From assembly GCA_001632425.1 (NCBI GenBank), contig KV425622.1:58925-122924 (forward strand): a stretch of DNA of 64,000 bases, given 5' to 3'. Shown in pieces: positions 1 to 12,863 of this stretch. The position numbers and the translations under genes are program-made. The DNA is from Neolentinus lepideus HHB14362 ss-1. Lineage: Eukaryota > Basidiomycota > Agaricomycetes > Gloeophyllales > Gloeophyllaceae. How positions within the stretch are numbered: the stretch's first letter is position 1; every line of letters begins with the position of its first letter. Below the pieces are notes generated by a model. The model saw nothing but the letters and a program-made list of their open reading frames with translations, made no database searches and had not been told where the DNA came from.

Positions 1-1240
1 GTCACAAAGTAGTGGCATTGGATCGGGTTGTTCAAAGTTCAGACCTTGAAGTAATGCCCTAAGCCAAATTAATTCTTTTCGGGATTCAGCTGTGGCAACA
101 TATATCAATTTCTCCTCCTCAGTCTTTGGTGAGTGCTCCTGCCATGAAAGACAGAGACCAGCATCCATAGGCATGGAGATGGGGTGGGCAGTGGTCATAC
201 TGAATTGAGTGATAATGCGATCTATAAGAGCAGTTTGTGAGAGGGCAATGAGTTGAGAGGGGTGATCACACTTGACTGCAATACCGAGACAAAATTTGGC
301 TTCTCCTTGGTCAGAAATTTGCCATTTCTCACATAGTTGGTCTTTGAATTGGGTGTTAGCAGCTGCATGGCTAGCAATAGAGAGAAAATCATCAACATGT
401 AAACCAGAAATGACAGTGCCATGGTTGTCTTGTTGATAGCAAATGCAATGTTCACAAGAAAGCTGTTTGAAGCCAAGTTCAACCATGCGATCATGGATCA
501 TCCGGTTCCAGATTCATCCAGCCTGCTTCATGCCATAAAGTCCTTTCTGAAGCTCCCATACCCAATCTTCCTTTCCAGGCTCCTCAAAACCCTCTGGCTG
601 CTCCATGTAACAATTCTAATCCACTGGGAGAAGACCATATAAGAAGGCAGTCTTGATATTGATCTGCTGGGCATCCCAATCTAGTGCAGTGGCGAGGTGC
701 AGAAGCACATGGAATGATTCCATACACATTGTCAGTGAGGTAGTTTTATCATAATCAAGTCCAAAGATAGCTTCATAGCCCTTACAGACATACCACACCT
801 TGTAACAAGCTGGTGCACCATGTTCGTCATGCCTGAGGTGGAAGACAGGATGACCTCACATCAACTTGCAACCAGCAGGTACAGAAGACCTAGGAACAAG
901 TTTGTAGCCTCCAAGTTCTTTTAATGAAGCAAATTCATCAAGTCATGCTTTGTGCCACTGAGCAGCATTGGCTAATGACATAGCTTCCTTGTAGCTCTTG
1001 GGATCATTGAGGTATTCAACATTGATGGGGCCATCTTTAAAGGTGGCATAGGACTTGTGAAGTAGAGCTAGGACTTCATGCATTGTCATAGGAGGGTTAT
1101 TATGGCATTCAGCATGTTCTTGATGTAAGTGTTCACCTGTAGCAGTAGATTCCTCAACAGCCTTTTGAACAACAGATACTTTTGTAATGCCTTCATTTGC
1201 AGCGAGTTTGTCACTTGGGATGGGTATACGAGAAGAACAT
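1..1240 (-). pseudogene. copia reverse transcriptase / RNase H remnant
   Basis: The minus strand shows the pre-RT motif NDPKSYKEAMSLANAAQWHK (about 1010-945), then GYEAIFGLDYDKTTS, and INIKTAFLYGLLP near 690-620, which is the copia RT core. Near 385 the catalytic box reads LHVDDFLSIASHA, with His in place of the usual Tyr of YVDD. Near 160-60 the tail YVATAESRKELIWLRALLQG matches the end of copia RNase H domains. Stops and frame changes interrupt it. The RNase H body is shorter than usual, so an internal deletion is likely. The C-terminus and 3' LTR lie outside the window. Confidence 0.8.
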
Positions 1241-1393
1241 TGTAGTTCAGATTTGGTGGGTAAAGCGGTACCAGGATTTGCTATGGTTTGTGTGCTAGCT
1301 GGTGGTGGAAGATTGTCATGAGACTCTAATTGAGGCAGGAAGCTGGATGGTGCATCAAGTGAGTCAGGCGAGATGATATGAGGTATACTAGCA

Positions 1394-2211
1394 TCATTTG
1401 CTTGTGGAGGCCTTGTTCGCTGACTTAGATTGAGCAGCAAGAGCTTCAGTAAGAGTGGTTGTGGTGCTTTGAGCATTGCACTGGATGAGTTTCTGTTCAA
1501 GGTCAAGGTGAGTGCAAATATGATTTGAGGTGAATGGATGGGCAACAGTGGAAGTTGCAAGAGATGATGCAACTTCATCACAGACATTAGGAAAGTCCTT
1601 GAGAACATTTAGCATCAGTATCATCAAGAAAGACTCTTGATTGGGTAAGCCAATAGCATATATGCATTCCACGAGATTCAATAGGACAATGCTGGTTTGA
1701 GCAAAGTGTTCAGTGCACAAATAGCAGGTTTGGAAAGCTTCCTGAATCAGTAAGATTTGGGCAAGGGGACCTGTTGTTTGTGGTGATTTTTGAGAGCAGT
1801 ACAAACCTCACTCACCAGAGTCAGTCCTTCGAAGCAGCGATACTCCTCCTCATTGATGCACATGGCAATAAACGACTTGACTGCCTTGTTATTGACATCC
1901 CAGTTTGCAGCTGCCATGGATTCAGATATAGAGTCTTGTCAGGTGACAGTACTGTTGAGCCATCCAGATAGGCTATAGAGGCTCAGGGTGCTGTCCATAT
2001 GTTGGGACCATTGCAGCCAGTTATTCTTGGCAAGGGGCAGGCTGAATTCATTCATAGCTGAAATCAAGGATCCAGGAATCTGAATGATAGGAATCTGTGG
2101 CAGTGGTGGGATGTGGTAATGGCCTGGAGGAACAGGTAAGGTAGACCCTGGCAAAATGCCAGCTGGTGGCATAGTATCACTTCCACAAGGGTTGACAGGA
2201 GGTACAGTCAT
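1394..2211 (-). pseudogene. copia gag-like remnant
   Basis: Two open stretches on the minus strand (2211-1939 and 1804-1394) encode a proline-rich start followed by a segment containing NNWLQWSQHMDS, and then a helical region with a conserved-looking LLNLVECIYAIGLP. This resembles the UBN2/gag_pre part of fungal copia gag proteins, which package the element RNA in virus-like particles. The two parts are offset in frame. No zinc knuckle is visible. The assignment rests on position 5' of a clear copia RT and on the general pattern; it is less certain than the RT. Confidence 0.5.
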
Positions 2212-2450
2212 AGTTGGCAGCAGTAGATGAGATTAGATGAGAAAGACACATGGAGGAGTGAATGTGAAAGAAAAGACAGTAGAGTATGTGTGTTGGTGGG
2301 TGTCTCAGATGCAATAGAGCTTTTTCTGCTGGATTTTCTGGATCAAAGGATCAAAGAAAAAAATGCTGAAGCTTCCATGACTCAGATGTGAATCAGAGTG
2401 TGAAGCAGTGGCTCATAACCTGTTAAATCTGGAAGCTAAGACAGTGAGAT

Positions 2451-2587
2451 CCTCAGTCGAGCTCTATGCATAATGACTATATTGTACAATACCTAAGACA
2501 GCAAGATCCTAATCTACATAGTCAGGTAATGTACAACACTTGTATACATGGTGTGCTTGCCTCAGTCAAGCTCTATGCATAATGACT
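2451..2587. repeat. Direct repeat pair beside the copia element
   Basis: A 28-bp sequence beginning cctcagtc and containing gctctatgcataatgact occurs at 2451-2478 and again at 2560-2587 in the same orientation, 82 bp apart, with one A/G difference. It lies between the copia gag remnant and the gypsy LTR. It may be part of a decayed copia LTR or leader, but no LTR boundary can be drawn. Confidence 0.6.
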
Positions 2588-2610
2588 GAGGAAAGAGAGG
2601 AAGAGAGAAT

Positions 2611-2825
2611 TGTAAGGTGGGTGCCACAAAGTGGCGCTGAGTTTGGTTGTGTTTGGTCTTAGAGTAATGGGTTGGATGGAGTGAGCAAGGAGAGACTTAG
2701 ACTTACTTCTACACCTAAGGATCTGCTTAGCTTTCTACACGTCTTGTATCTCATGCAATAGGATGAGGTTCCGTTTATTGGTGTGTGTATTACAACTTAA
2801 GTGTACTGACTAAGGAGATTCTGCA
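2611..2825 (+). repeat. Gypsy 5' LTR
   Basis: The 215-bp LTR starts TG and ends CA. It matches the 3' LTR (13760-13891 plus 15005-15087) except for three transitions, all at CpG sites in one of the two copies. The preceding 5 bp agaat is the target duplication. Confidence 0.95.
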
Positions 2826-2949
2826 CTTTTTTAAACACTCATTGCATTCAAAAAATTACTGTTTGTTCGCAACTTATCGCATAGGTGCATAGACACCCTG
2901 TTATACTAAGACAAGGAACACTTTAAAAAACCAAATGAAATAACTACAA

Positions 2950-5900
2950 ATGGATTCTACTGCCCCACAGTAGGACTCTTCAATGTTACCTGACCCCCCG
3001 ACATTTGTTGATGGTCGAGCTGCCAGATTAGACATCCGACCATCATCGACCCCTGCTCAGTTCGTATTCCCCGTGAGGAGGCAACACGGACTTCCCAACC
3101 AGAGGCAGACTAGCCACATAGAAGAGGAGGCTGAGCGGACGATCCAATGTATCCACAGACTCCGGACTCGGGTGATGACACTGAATACGCACAAAGTGTT
3201 ATCAGAGGCGATCGAGGGGATTACAGAGGGGATGGATGCTTTGAGGCACTTGATCAGTGAGGAGATTAGCAACCCGGTGAAGGAACTATCTATGGATGAG
3301 GGAGATGCTCTTGAGGAGGCAATCAGATGAGGTATGAGGACACTGGAGACCCTCAATGCTAATCGCGATACTATAGAGACTCAGCGCGTAAAGCATGAGC
3401 TCGAGATGGTATCACCATCTCCTAAGTCAGTGTCTCCATGTCCACGAGGAGGATGACCATTGCCACCTCACCCCTCACATGATTCAAACCCATCCATTGG
3501 AGAGATCCCTAGCCCTGTGGAAGCCCATCAAGCTGCACCGGTAACTATCAGACAAGTAGCTCCAGGAGGAACTAATGTTCCACCCACCCAAGAGGTTGTA
3601 CCCCTGAGAGGGATACCGGTACCTTTACCAGGATTATCGCACCCCCCGTCCACAGGACCATATCAAGCAGAACGGGTAAACCTGTACTCTAGCAAATTAT
3701 GGAAGAATGCAGGCCCTATCCGATACTTTCCCTTGAGTGAACAAGCAAGCACGACGACTACGCGTCAGGACCCAAATGGACAGATGCGAAGCCCGACACT
3801 TGGTAATGGAGGAGCTGCCCTGAGTGATGAGCAGAACTCACACCGGAGGGACAATACCCAGCTCAACAGAGTGGGATTGGATTCCTGCATCCAGCTGAAT
3901 GGACGCGAGACCTTGGAGAGTTAAGTATGTTGATGACCTCACATACCGATCCATTGATTCAACGATCAATTAATATGCTATCTGTGCCTCAGCAGCCTCA
4001 GGAAAGCCAGGTAGCTTATGACCAGCGTATGGAAGCATTGCATCAGCTAGTCCATCCATACTTGCAATTGCCGATCAAGAATGGGCAGCAGACTCAGAGT
4101 CAGCCCCATCAATGGCAAGATGAATTCACTGTGGACTATCATGCAGCCCAAAATGGGAGGAATGTAGGGTCAAGCCCTGACCACATACATCTCCCAAAGA
4201 GGGAGAGTATGTCGCGAGGGATGTGAGTCATATGCGTTCAGTAACTGCCCCCCCAATGGACATTAATGCATATCGAGCAATGATAAATGTTGGTCAACTG
4301 GAGGACTTAAGAATTAGTCGACCTATGAATCATGGACAATGGATCGAAGACAGTACTATACATCTTGAGTACTCTAACGAGGCCCTAGCGAGCAACATTC
4401 AACAAGTTAATGCAGTAATACCTTATGTGCAAGCCGCACGGGGTGCTAACAGCGGACCGCCTGGAGGTGACCCCCCCAGCGACAATGATGGCAATGGCAA
4501 CAATGGTAGAGATGGACACTATAATGACTGAGACTGACCTCCACATATACCAGAATGGGGTGGAGGCAGACATCTGCATCCAGGACGACCTCCTGGATGA
4601 GCACCACCAGATGGTGGGCTGCCAGGAGGGGATGGAGGTGGAGGTAGAGGCCCTGTGGGCCCACCAAATCATGATTGACAATGGTGTAGAGTGGCTGTAG
4701 TGGCACCAGATGATGGTGCTGGAGGAGTACCGCCAGATGGTGGACCCCAGGAGGAGAAACCCCAGGTGGAGACCCACCAGGTGGAGATCCCTCAGATGAT
4801 GAGCAGGACGAGGATGAGGAGGATAATCTGATGAATGTCAGATGCCAGGAATGGCAGCGCGCCAATACTCCTGCTCACGATTACGAGGATGAGATCATAC
4901 AGAAGGCACTTAGGATGATTGAGTCTGTGCGGCGTATGGCCTCAGCATTTTCTCTGGAGACAAGGAGCTTCAAGCCAGCCATCTCAAATAAATACGATGG
5001 TTGAACAGACATACAATTCTTCGAGAAATGGCTGTTGGATCTGTTAACTGATTTTGACTTGATGGGACTGGGTCGAGCCACATATGATCGGAAGCATGTC
5101 CTTATTGTGTCTAAGTACCTGGAAGGAGATGCTTCAGAATGGTTCTACCAAGAGGTTCAGGACTCTAACCGAGAGAAAATGAGATGGACATTTCCCGAAG
5201 TCATAGTAGGACTGATCCGACGTCATTTATACATTGCGACGTCCAAAGACGCTGATACACGATACGAGAGGGTATCGTACTCACTGAAGCAAGGTATACG
5301 ACGAATGGTTAATGAACTTGAATACTGGGGACGACAACGAGCAGCGAAGCCACAGGATTATGACATCAAGAAATGCATATTTGAAAGTGTTCCTGATTGG
5401 ATATGATTGGATTGTCTGTTCATATGGTTACTCACTCCCGAGGATAGTCCATTGACTACTATAGTGGAGTATATTGAGGCTCTCGAAAAGGCTAGCAAGT
5501 ATGAGAAGTCGACATACAGCACAAGTGGTGTACACAGGATAACTTGCCCAAATACGTCATCACGTACTAGTGCATCGCAGCCAATGAGGCCTCATCAAGG
5601 AAACCAACCATTCTCTCAAGCTGCTACGCCATTGACTAACCATTGTAATGAGCACACAGGTGATAATGTGAGGGGACCGTGCCCTTCTAATGATCAATCA
5701 TGCCCACGCCCTACTACCCAGCAGACGGGGCAATGGGGATTTCAACACCATCCTACATCAGTGTCCCAGCAGCCTAATGTGGACTGTAGGGAAGTGCCTA
5801 GGGCAACTACTCCTGGCCCAGCTAGACAAGCTACAAATTCAGACTCTTGCTTCCATTGTGGCTGCAAAGGACATTTCAGCAAAGACTGCCCTACTAGGAC

Positions 5901-6093
5901 TAATGAGCGGATGCGAGCCATGGATGACGATGATGACGAGAATGTGGCAGAGACCGCAGCTATTGAGAATGAGGGGGAACCCATAGAGGGTGAAGGGTTG
6001 GCTGAACCCTTAGAAGATGAGGACTTTGATTATCAGAATCAAGGTTATGATGGTGATCAGTTTGATGATGGTGACGTCAAAGCTGATGACTGA
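2950..6093 (+). pseudogene. Gypsy gag with CCHC zinc knuckle, multiply interrupted
   Basis: The probable start is ATG 2950; a TAG follows at 2971 and another ATG lies at 2983. An N-terminal part with a helical, charged stretch (about 3100-3330) is followed by a Pro/Ser-rich part, a Gly/Pro/Asp-rich low-complexity stretch (4440-4780), and a capsid-like region around 5000-5480 containing WLLDLLTDFDLMG and YLEGDASEWFYQEV. The zinc knuckle CFHCGCKGHFSKDC (CX2CX4HX4C) is at about 5848-5889, and an acidic tail follows. The reading frame shifts near 3.92, 4.2 and 4.7 kb. TGA stops at 3328, 3454, 4529, 4535, 4598, 4676, 5002, 5404 and 6091 each sit where an Arg CGA codon is plausible. Gag would form the particle and bind RNA. 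Confidence 0.85.
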
Positions 6094-9090
6094 ATAGGAT
6101 TCATGCATACAGAGGATGATATGCATACTGCCGCAGAATTTATCCTATCCGATGAAGGTGACGACAACTACGAGTGCTTTGCAGTGCTAAGAGATTTGAC
6201 CGATGATGAAGTACTGCGGTCAGGTCATAGAGATTGGGTAGCCGACCAACCAGAGAATAGCTTAAGGAATGTCACTCCACCCAATATAAGGGATGTTGAG
6301 TTCAAGAATCAGGAACTTCATAAAGCTAACAAGGCTCTGGGTCAGGAGAATGACCAACTGAAGGAGATGAATCGTACACTATTAGAGAAGGCCTACTTGT
6401 GTGACGCATTCAAGGATGACATTACCCGACTATGCGCACGTATACAGGAACTCGAATTAGGGGAAGACATCCCAATTCTCATGGCTATCAAAGAGGTGAA
6501 GCCAGGTGCATCTAATAATACCCTGACTACTGATGGTGACCTGGTGCCAGTACGTAGTCATCTGGTACTTCGGGAGATGCCCGGCAATCGGCCTGATCGT
6601 ACAGACTCAGAGCAGCGATGCATGTCAGCATATATACGCATTAACGGGGTATTAGCACATGTGTTATTTGACTCTGGGAGCACACTGGACTGCATAAGCC
6701 CGGACTTTGCATGCATAGCAAATATCATATGCTTTGAACTGAGGAATCCCACTTCGCTACAATTGGGAACTGTTGACAGTCACTCGAAGGTGAACTATGG
6801 TACCAAGCTGAAGCTATCAGTGGGCGGTCAAACGGTGGACCATTACTTTGATGTAGCAAATATTGATCGCTACGATATCGTGATTGGTACCCTGTTCTTA
6901 CGGGCTAGCAGGACAATTATGAACTTCAAGGACAATACACTGTCAGTATTTGGGAAGATTGTTCCCTCACCTCCAAAGGGGGAGGGACAGGTGCATACGA
7001 ACCAAACGAGAAGCGTTAAAACTATTCAGACAGATCAGCCCAATAAGCCAGAATGAATCCCTGGTGCGGCAATGGTCACGCTGTGACCAAAACGACGAGT
7101 AACCATTGAAGAGATCCCTGATGAGGAATTCACCAGGCCTCGCCAATACTCATCTGGACCATTACTGGAGTTAGCTGAGGAAAATTCAACTCATCCAAAA
7201 GCTAATAATTCATTGGATGGTAAACTACCTGGAAATGGCAAAGATATTGGACACATCGAGGTGAAATCTCAGCCTAAAGACCCTCCTATAGGTACGGTGG
7301 ACTTATTGAGTGTGCGTCGAGCAGTGCCCATCAGGCAGCTGCGAGGACGAAAAAGTGATGTGATTCAGAAGATCCCATCGCTGAATGTGGACTCCACACC
7401 TACTCTTCACTCATCTTATGATGGACTAAGGGATAAGTTTGGCAACAAGGATCCCTTTGGGCTTAACGAACCTATATTGGACACATTTGAGGAATGCATT
7501 TGACATACCCATGAGCATGGTGATTTCTCTGAAGAAGATATTCCCCGCCTTCGGGAAAAGTGGCTGGAACACTGTAAGGACTTAATGGGAGATATACCAT
7601 TGAGACTACCACCTCTGCGTCCCATTAATCACCATATACCTCTCAAGGACGATAATGCACAGTACAACTACCACCTGCCGCATTGTCCTGAGTCGATGTG
7701 ACCACTACTATTGGCAAAGATTGAACATTATAAGTCAGCTAATTGGTGGAAGGACATTACGGTTAGCCAAGTGGCACCATTATTGTGCATTCCCAAGAAA
7801 GATGGTCAACTATGGACAGTTGTGGATTGCAGACAACGCAATGATAACACCCTCCATGATGTCACTCCATTCCCAGATCAAGACCAGATTCACATGGACG
7901 TAGCGAAGGCCAACTACCACTCAAAGATAGACATGTTGGATGCATATGAACAGATTCGTATTGATCCAAAGGACATATGGAAAACTGCCTTTGCAACTAT
8001 CTATGGTACTTTCTTGAGCTACATTATGCAGCAAGGTGATATGAACGCTCCTGCTACATTCCAACGACTCATGACATTTATATTCCGTGAATTCATTGGA
8101 GTGTTTGTACATGTCTACCTGGATGATATATTCATGTTCTCGGAATCCATAGAAGTTCACGAGAAGCATTTGGGGATGGTATTCGATCGCCTTAGGCAAT
8201 ATCAGATGTACTTGAGCAAAACCAAATGTGACCTGTATTCAAAAAGGATGGACTGTCTTGGACATGTGATCGACGACTGTGGGTTCCATGTGGATTCAGA
8301 TAAGATGGCGAGGATTCAGGAATGGAGAACACCTCATAACTTCAATGAAGTCTAACGATTTTTGGGTTTAGTACAATACCTTGCGCACTTCATGCCAGAT
8401 GTCACGGCCTACACTGGGCCATTGGCTAGCATGTGCCAGGATAATCGTTCTTTTGTATGGCAGCCGATGCATGGCAAGTGCTTTGAATCTATCAAAGTGA
8501 TGGCATGTCGAGCTCCAATCCTCAAACCTGTGGACGTGAAGATTAATGAACCTATATGGGTGATATGTGATGCCTCAGTATTGGGTGTTGGGGCCGTATA
8601 TGGCCAAGGACCAGATTGGCAGATGTGTCGACCCGCTGGATTCATGTCAAAGAAGTTTACATCGGTGCAACAGGCGTACTGCACATTCGAGCATGAAACA
8701 ATTGCGATACTCGAAGCCTTACTGAAATGGGAGGACAAACTGATAGGACACCCCATAACTGTCATGACAGACCACAAGGCTCTGGAATTCTTCAAATCTC
8801 AGAAATGTCTCTCTCACCGACAGACACGGTGGATGGAATATCTGAGTCGATTCGATTATACTATCCACTATGTCAAAGGCAAATCGAACAAAGTTGCAGA
8901 TTGCTTCTCACGCTACTATGAGAGCAACAACATTGATGACTTGCAACCGGAGGATGAGTACATTGTCGCGGATAGGCATCTCGACCCTAAGGGGGAAGAT
9001 TTACCCCCTATATGGCTTGAGGAACTCAGAACTGCTACCGTGGGGCCAGGACAGATAGGCCCCCCCTTCCTCGAAGATCCCAGAGATTAA
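6094..9090 (+). pseudogene. Gypsy protease, reverse transcriptase and RNase H
   Basis: The frame continues from gag. A coiled-coil-like linker (6290-6460) precedes the aspartic protease motif VLFDSGSTLDCIS (about 6658-6700). RT motifs include LCIPKKDGQLWTVVDCRQRN (about 7783-7840) and the catalytic VYLDDIFMFS (about 8113-8142). The RNase H domain has CDAS near 8569, EHETIAILEA near 8689 and MTDHKALEFF near 8764, giving the Asp/Glu/Asp set. Stops at 7054, 7084, 7501 and 7699 are TGA; 8353 is TAA in place of a likely Gln CAA before RFLGLVQYLAHF; 9088 is TAA at a frameshift. The enzyme core is otherwise well preserved, which indicates recent inactivation. Confidence 0.93.
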
Positions 9091-9092
9091 GG

Positions 9093-10796
9093 GATCTGAC
9101 CATGCAGGAGTCCTGATGTAAAGAGGCAGCAGAAATGGCACAGGCCATACCCAATCTGATTGATCCTTTGTCCGATGTTAAGGAATCATCGAAGGGTGCA
9201 CCCGTAGATAAGGAGGATGATGATCCTTCTATCGCTAAGTCAATAGCGACTCGCCAATCACCCCATGCTATTATCAAAGGCAATCGTAGTATATTGACTG
9301 CTATATCGAAGGGATACGCTGAAGATGAATTCTTTTCCAAGCTCAATAAGGACACTGCACAGAAAGCTTTCATGTTCAGAAATGGATTCATATGGCATAA
9401 ATCACAGGACTCTACATTCACTTTATGCATTCCCCAAATGAAGTACGAGAAGCGTCGACTTAATGAGATTGTATTGGACCAGTGCCACTCGACCATTGGC
9501 CACTTGGGAGTGGCACACACATTCAGCTATATTCATCGCTGGTACTGGTGGCCAAAGCTGGGCAACCAAGTTGAATGTTATTGCGCATCATGCGGAGTCT
9601 GTCAGACTACCAAGGACTCTCCAAAGTGGCCCATGGGCCTACTACATTTGATGCCTATTCCAACTCGTCCATGGGGATCAATTGGAATGGATTTTGTGGG
9701 ACCCTTTCCACCAGCTGAGGGACATGATTACCTGTGGGTGGTCATTTGCTGTCTCACATCCATGGTACATTTGATACCTACCAAGACGACCGCTAAAGCA
9801 TCAGATGTGGCATAGCTATATTACGATCGAATAGTGCGACTACATGGCATGCCTGACTCTATAGTATCAGCTTGTGACTCCAAGTTCACTGCTAAATTCT
9901 GGAAGGAACTGCATAAACTACTGGGTACTGGACTACTAATGTCCACCACATTTCATCCACAAACAGATGGAGTGTCGGAACGGTCCATACGTACAGTAGC
10001 TCAAATCTTACGGGCTTTAGTGAATGCTAGCCAATCTGATTGGGTGGAAAAAATCCCCATGGTGGAGTTTGCTATCAATTCTAGCATTAGCAAGAGTACG
10101 GGATTTGCCCCATTTGAGTTAAACTATGGGTCAATGCCCCAGATAGCCATTACGTTGAACCCAGATCCTGTCATGCCAGGTGTCAGGCAGTTTGCTGAAC
10201 ATGCACTGTTGAACCTGGCTCATGTGCATGATGCTATCATTGAGAGTCGGGTGATTCAATCCCATTATGCCAACAAACACCGACGCCCAGACGAAGTGAT
10301 TAACCTGGGCAACCTAGTTTACCTATCGACTGAGAACTTAAACTTACCCAAGGGACGGGCTAGGAAGCTGATGCCTTGGTTTATTGGACCCTATGAGGTT
10401 GAAAAGGGCGATGCCACTAAATCGATGTATACGCTGAAATTACCACTGGAGTTAACCAAGTGGCGTATTCACCCCACATTCCATGTCAGTAGACTACGAC
10501 ATCATGAAGGGAATGATGAGACCATATTCCCTCACTGAGAATCATATACGGCTTATGACTTTGGTGAGCCCAAAGAGGTCGAGTGGCTAGTAGAAGAAAT
10601 CATGGCCCATAGATGGGTAAATTCATCAATTCAATTCTTAATTTGATGGCAGATTGGCAAAGCTACATGGGAACCGCTATCATCCTGTAATGAACTGGAG
10701 GCCTTCGACAACTACATGGAGCTCCAAGGTGTCACAAGGCCTGAGGCCTTACCACATAGAGGCCTCAATGGCAAGTGCTCAAAGCGCCAACAGTAG
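9093..10796 (+). pseudogene. Gypsy integrase with chromodomain-like tail
   Basis: This part lies in a frame shifted from the RT. The zinc-binding H-H-C-C region runs from about 9486 to 9610 (HSTIGHLG, then CYCASCGVCQ). The catalytic core shows GMDFVGPFPPAEGHDY (first Asp), VSACDSKFTAKFWK (second Asp) and GVSERSIRTVAQI (Glu). A C-terminal segment (about 10560-10740) with VEWLVEEIMAHRW and ATWEPLSS resembles the chromodomain of chromoviruses, which directs insertion to marked chromatin. Stops: TGA 9114, TAG 9813 (Gln expected before LYYDRIVRLHG), TGA 10536 and TGA 10644 inside the chromodomain. Confidence 0.9.
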
Positions 10797-10980
10797 GCAC
10801 TTGGAGTGCCCACTGTAAGTGCTCAATATGATGACCTAATAGGTGCTAAACGAAGTTGATGCATCAGTAACGCCTGGTGGCACCAGAATATAGTGCATTG
10901 GTACTTCAATCGGGCTTTCAAAAACTTCAACCTGAACCATTGGCTGCCAAATCGTTACTACTTGTCATCTCTCTTCTACT

Positions 10981-11565
10981 ATGGCTAACACTCGCTACCC
11001 TATGCCTACTGTGATCATCCACGGTGGCAATAACTTTCCTAAGATGATCTCTGAGTGCCGCAAAAGTATTAAGGACCTGGAGGAGGTCAACTATGTCCAG
11101 TTCACCATGGTCGAGAATTTGAGGCTCAACTTGGATGAGGCCCAGGAAGATCTTAGGAAGGTGAAAGCCTCCATCCACCAGTGTCACGAGCATTATCACC
11201 ACAACACTCAGCACAATGACATTCACTGTTGCGATGTGGGGCATACTTCGTTGTCGTGGACTAGTGGGCAGCAGCACCACAGGGAGTTGGAGAGGGAATA
11301 TGAGCACCACGGAGAGAGGAAGTGCTATAGGGAACTGGAGAGCCCATTCGTAGAGATAGAGCACTTGGCTAAGCATTCATCATCCTCTTTTAGGCCAATG
11401 GACATCTCAGAGGACCGCTACAAGCAGCCAATGACCACATCGTCGGAGGACCAGTCAGTCAAGCTGCCAGAGCAGAGTGACAGCACCTCACCGGTGATAT
11501 GCTATGTGTGCAGACACAAGGGGGGAATCCATATGCACGAGATGGGTGCAAAGGTCGGTAGGTGA
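10981..11565 (+). CDS. Extra gypsy ORF downstream of pol, coiled-coil and Cys/His tail
   Basis: A 194-codon open frame starts at ATG 10981, inside the gypsy element but 3' of the chromodomain. It encodes an N-terminus containing NFPKMISECRKSIKDLEEVN, a likely coiled coil (about residues 20-65), a His-rich middle, and near the end CYVCRHKGG followed by His residues, which resembles a broken CCHC knuckle. It is not part of the standard gag-pol order, so it is an accessory ORF. Codons after the stop at 11563 (TGA, then TAA) may once have extended it. I do not recognise the family with certainty; nucleic-acid binding is only a guess from the Cys/His motif. Confidence 0.6.
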   Translation: MANTRYPMPTVIIHGGNNFPKMISECRKSIKDLEEVNYVQFTMVENLRLNLDEAQEDLRKVKASIHQCHEHYHHNTQHNDIHCCDVGHTSLSWTSGQQHHRELEREYEHHGERKCYRELESPFVEIEHLAKHSSSSFRPMDISEDRYKQPMTTSSEDQSVKLPEQSDSTSPVICYVCRHKGGIHMHEMGAKVGR

Positions 11566-12863
11566 TAAACAGAGTGCAAGCGATAGGCAGATGCACTCAA
11601 CCTCGGGGGTAAAACACCTACACCTATGCTCCGCTAGATAGATGGGGGATGTCATCCGACTAGGGTTGGAAGGGTAGAACGGCCTACGGACACTTCACTA
11701 AGGTTCGTGGGGTTGAGGACTGAAGTCATGCGCACTGAGACACGGACACCACTTAGTAAGGTGGGAGGAAGGTGGACGAGGTAGACTATGGTTGTGGACA
11801 CACGGGCCCTACTAAACACAATGTGTACTTGGATGCTACTGAGGCTTCTTGCCTGAACCTAGCACAAAACCACTTGGGGCTGCTAGGGTCACTGATGAAC
11901 GCTCGCAGACACTTGGGTCACAGATACTTCTCTGGCGAAGCAGGGATGATGTCCGCTCGCATAATAGACTAGACTAGGCTTAGATTAGCTTTACTGGTTA
12001 GGGAACGACTCACTGTGGACAAGTCAATAGATCAATTAGATGAACTGCCTTAGAGCGCAAAGACACTCCGAGAGTAAAAACGTCTTTTAGAGGTAAGCAC
12101 TGAGTTGTACAGAATGAGACTAGAGGGAGAGAACCCACTATGAGCTAACGGGGGTACTAACTTGTCCTCTCACCTGTCTTCCTATCGCCTTTATCCTGTC
12201 CCCTTTGACAAGACTCCTTCACACCGCAAACCATCCCTAAGACTTCACCTGTCGTGTCCATACTCTTGACCCCGAACACGTAAGCGCATCCTCCCACCAA
12301 TGACTCCTACACCCATCTGGTCCTGTCGTCGGTTAGGTGCACCCACGTCCACAATGCTCCTGAGGTGTCGAGGAAAGCTATGAGCCTCATGGCATATCCT
12401 CTGCGGTCTTAGCCTCGACCATCCTTTCACATCCAGTAATGCACACTACCGAACTGTTCATAGTAGTGGTGGACCTTCAGCTACCCTTTTTGCAAATGCT
12501 TCCCTGGCCTGTCATTCCAGAAGGATAGGCCTCTACTATGTCCGTTGAAGGATCAGTGGTCTCCCATGTGCCGTTGCGATGCCTGCTGCAGCATGGGTAG
12601 CGAACTACCTTGATGGTGTCTGGTGTGTTACTGCCCATCGGCCCTACTAAGTCCAATGATCTGAGACCATCTTGGTTGTCAGTATAGGATACGCGTCGAC
12701 ATCTGCTCTCCATACGCATTGAGTGGATACGTTCCACGTGACCTTGTCCACGAGTCATCTGCAGATAGGCCTGATGCGTGATACCATCTGGCACACCTAA
12801 CTGTCCATATACCCATGGACACCTCATATCTGTCATGGACGAGAGTAGTGTTAGGTCATCGAA
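11566..12863. other. Gypsy internal region without a recognisable gene
   Basis: These 1.3 kb lie between two accessory ORFs of the gypsy element. Only short open stretches occur on either strand (for example 11772-11972, +) and none shows a known motif. It may be decayed coding sequence of the accessory part. Confidence 0.6.

Larger units (their letters stand above)
1..2211 (-). mobile_element. Degenerate Ty1/copia retrotransposon, truncated by window start
   Basis: Read on the minus strand, the segment gives copia pieces in the expected order: a gag-like N-terminus (2211-1939), more gag (1804-1394), the linker before the reverse transcriptase (about 1240-943), the RT (about 930-300) and an RNase H-like tail running to base 1. 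The pieces lie in different frames with stops, so the element is dead. The integrase region seems to be missing between gag and RT, and the RT is fused closely to the RNase H tail, which suggests internal deletions. I could not place its LTRs. The gypsy element to the right inserted just upstream of its gag end. Confidence 0.8.

Noticed and set aside
4385..4865. Open stretches antisense to the gypsy gag, rich in Ser and His
   Set aside because: They mirror the Gly/Pro/Asp low-complexity part of gag on the other strand and have no independent support.
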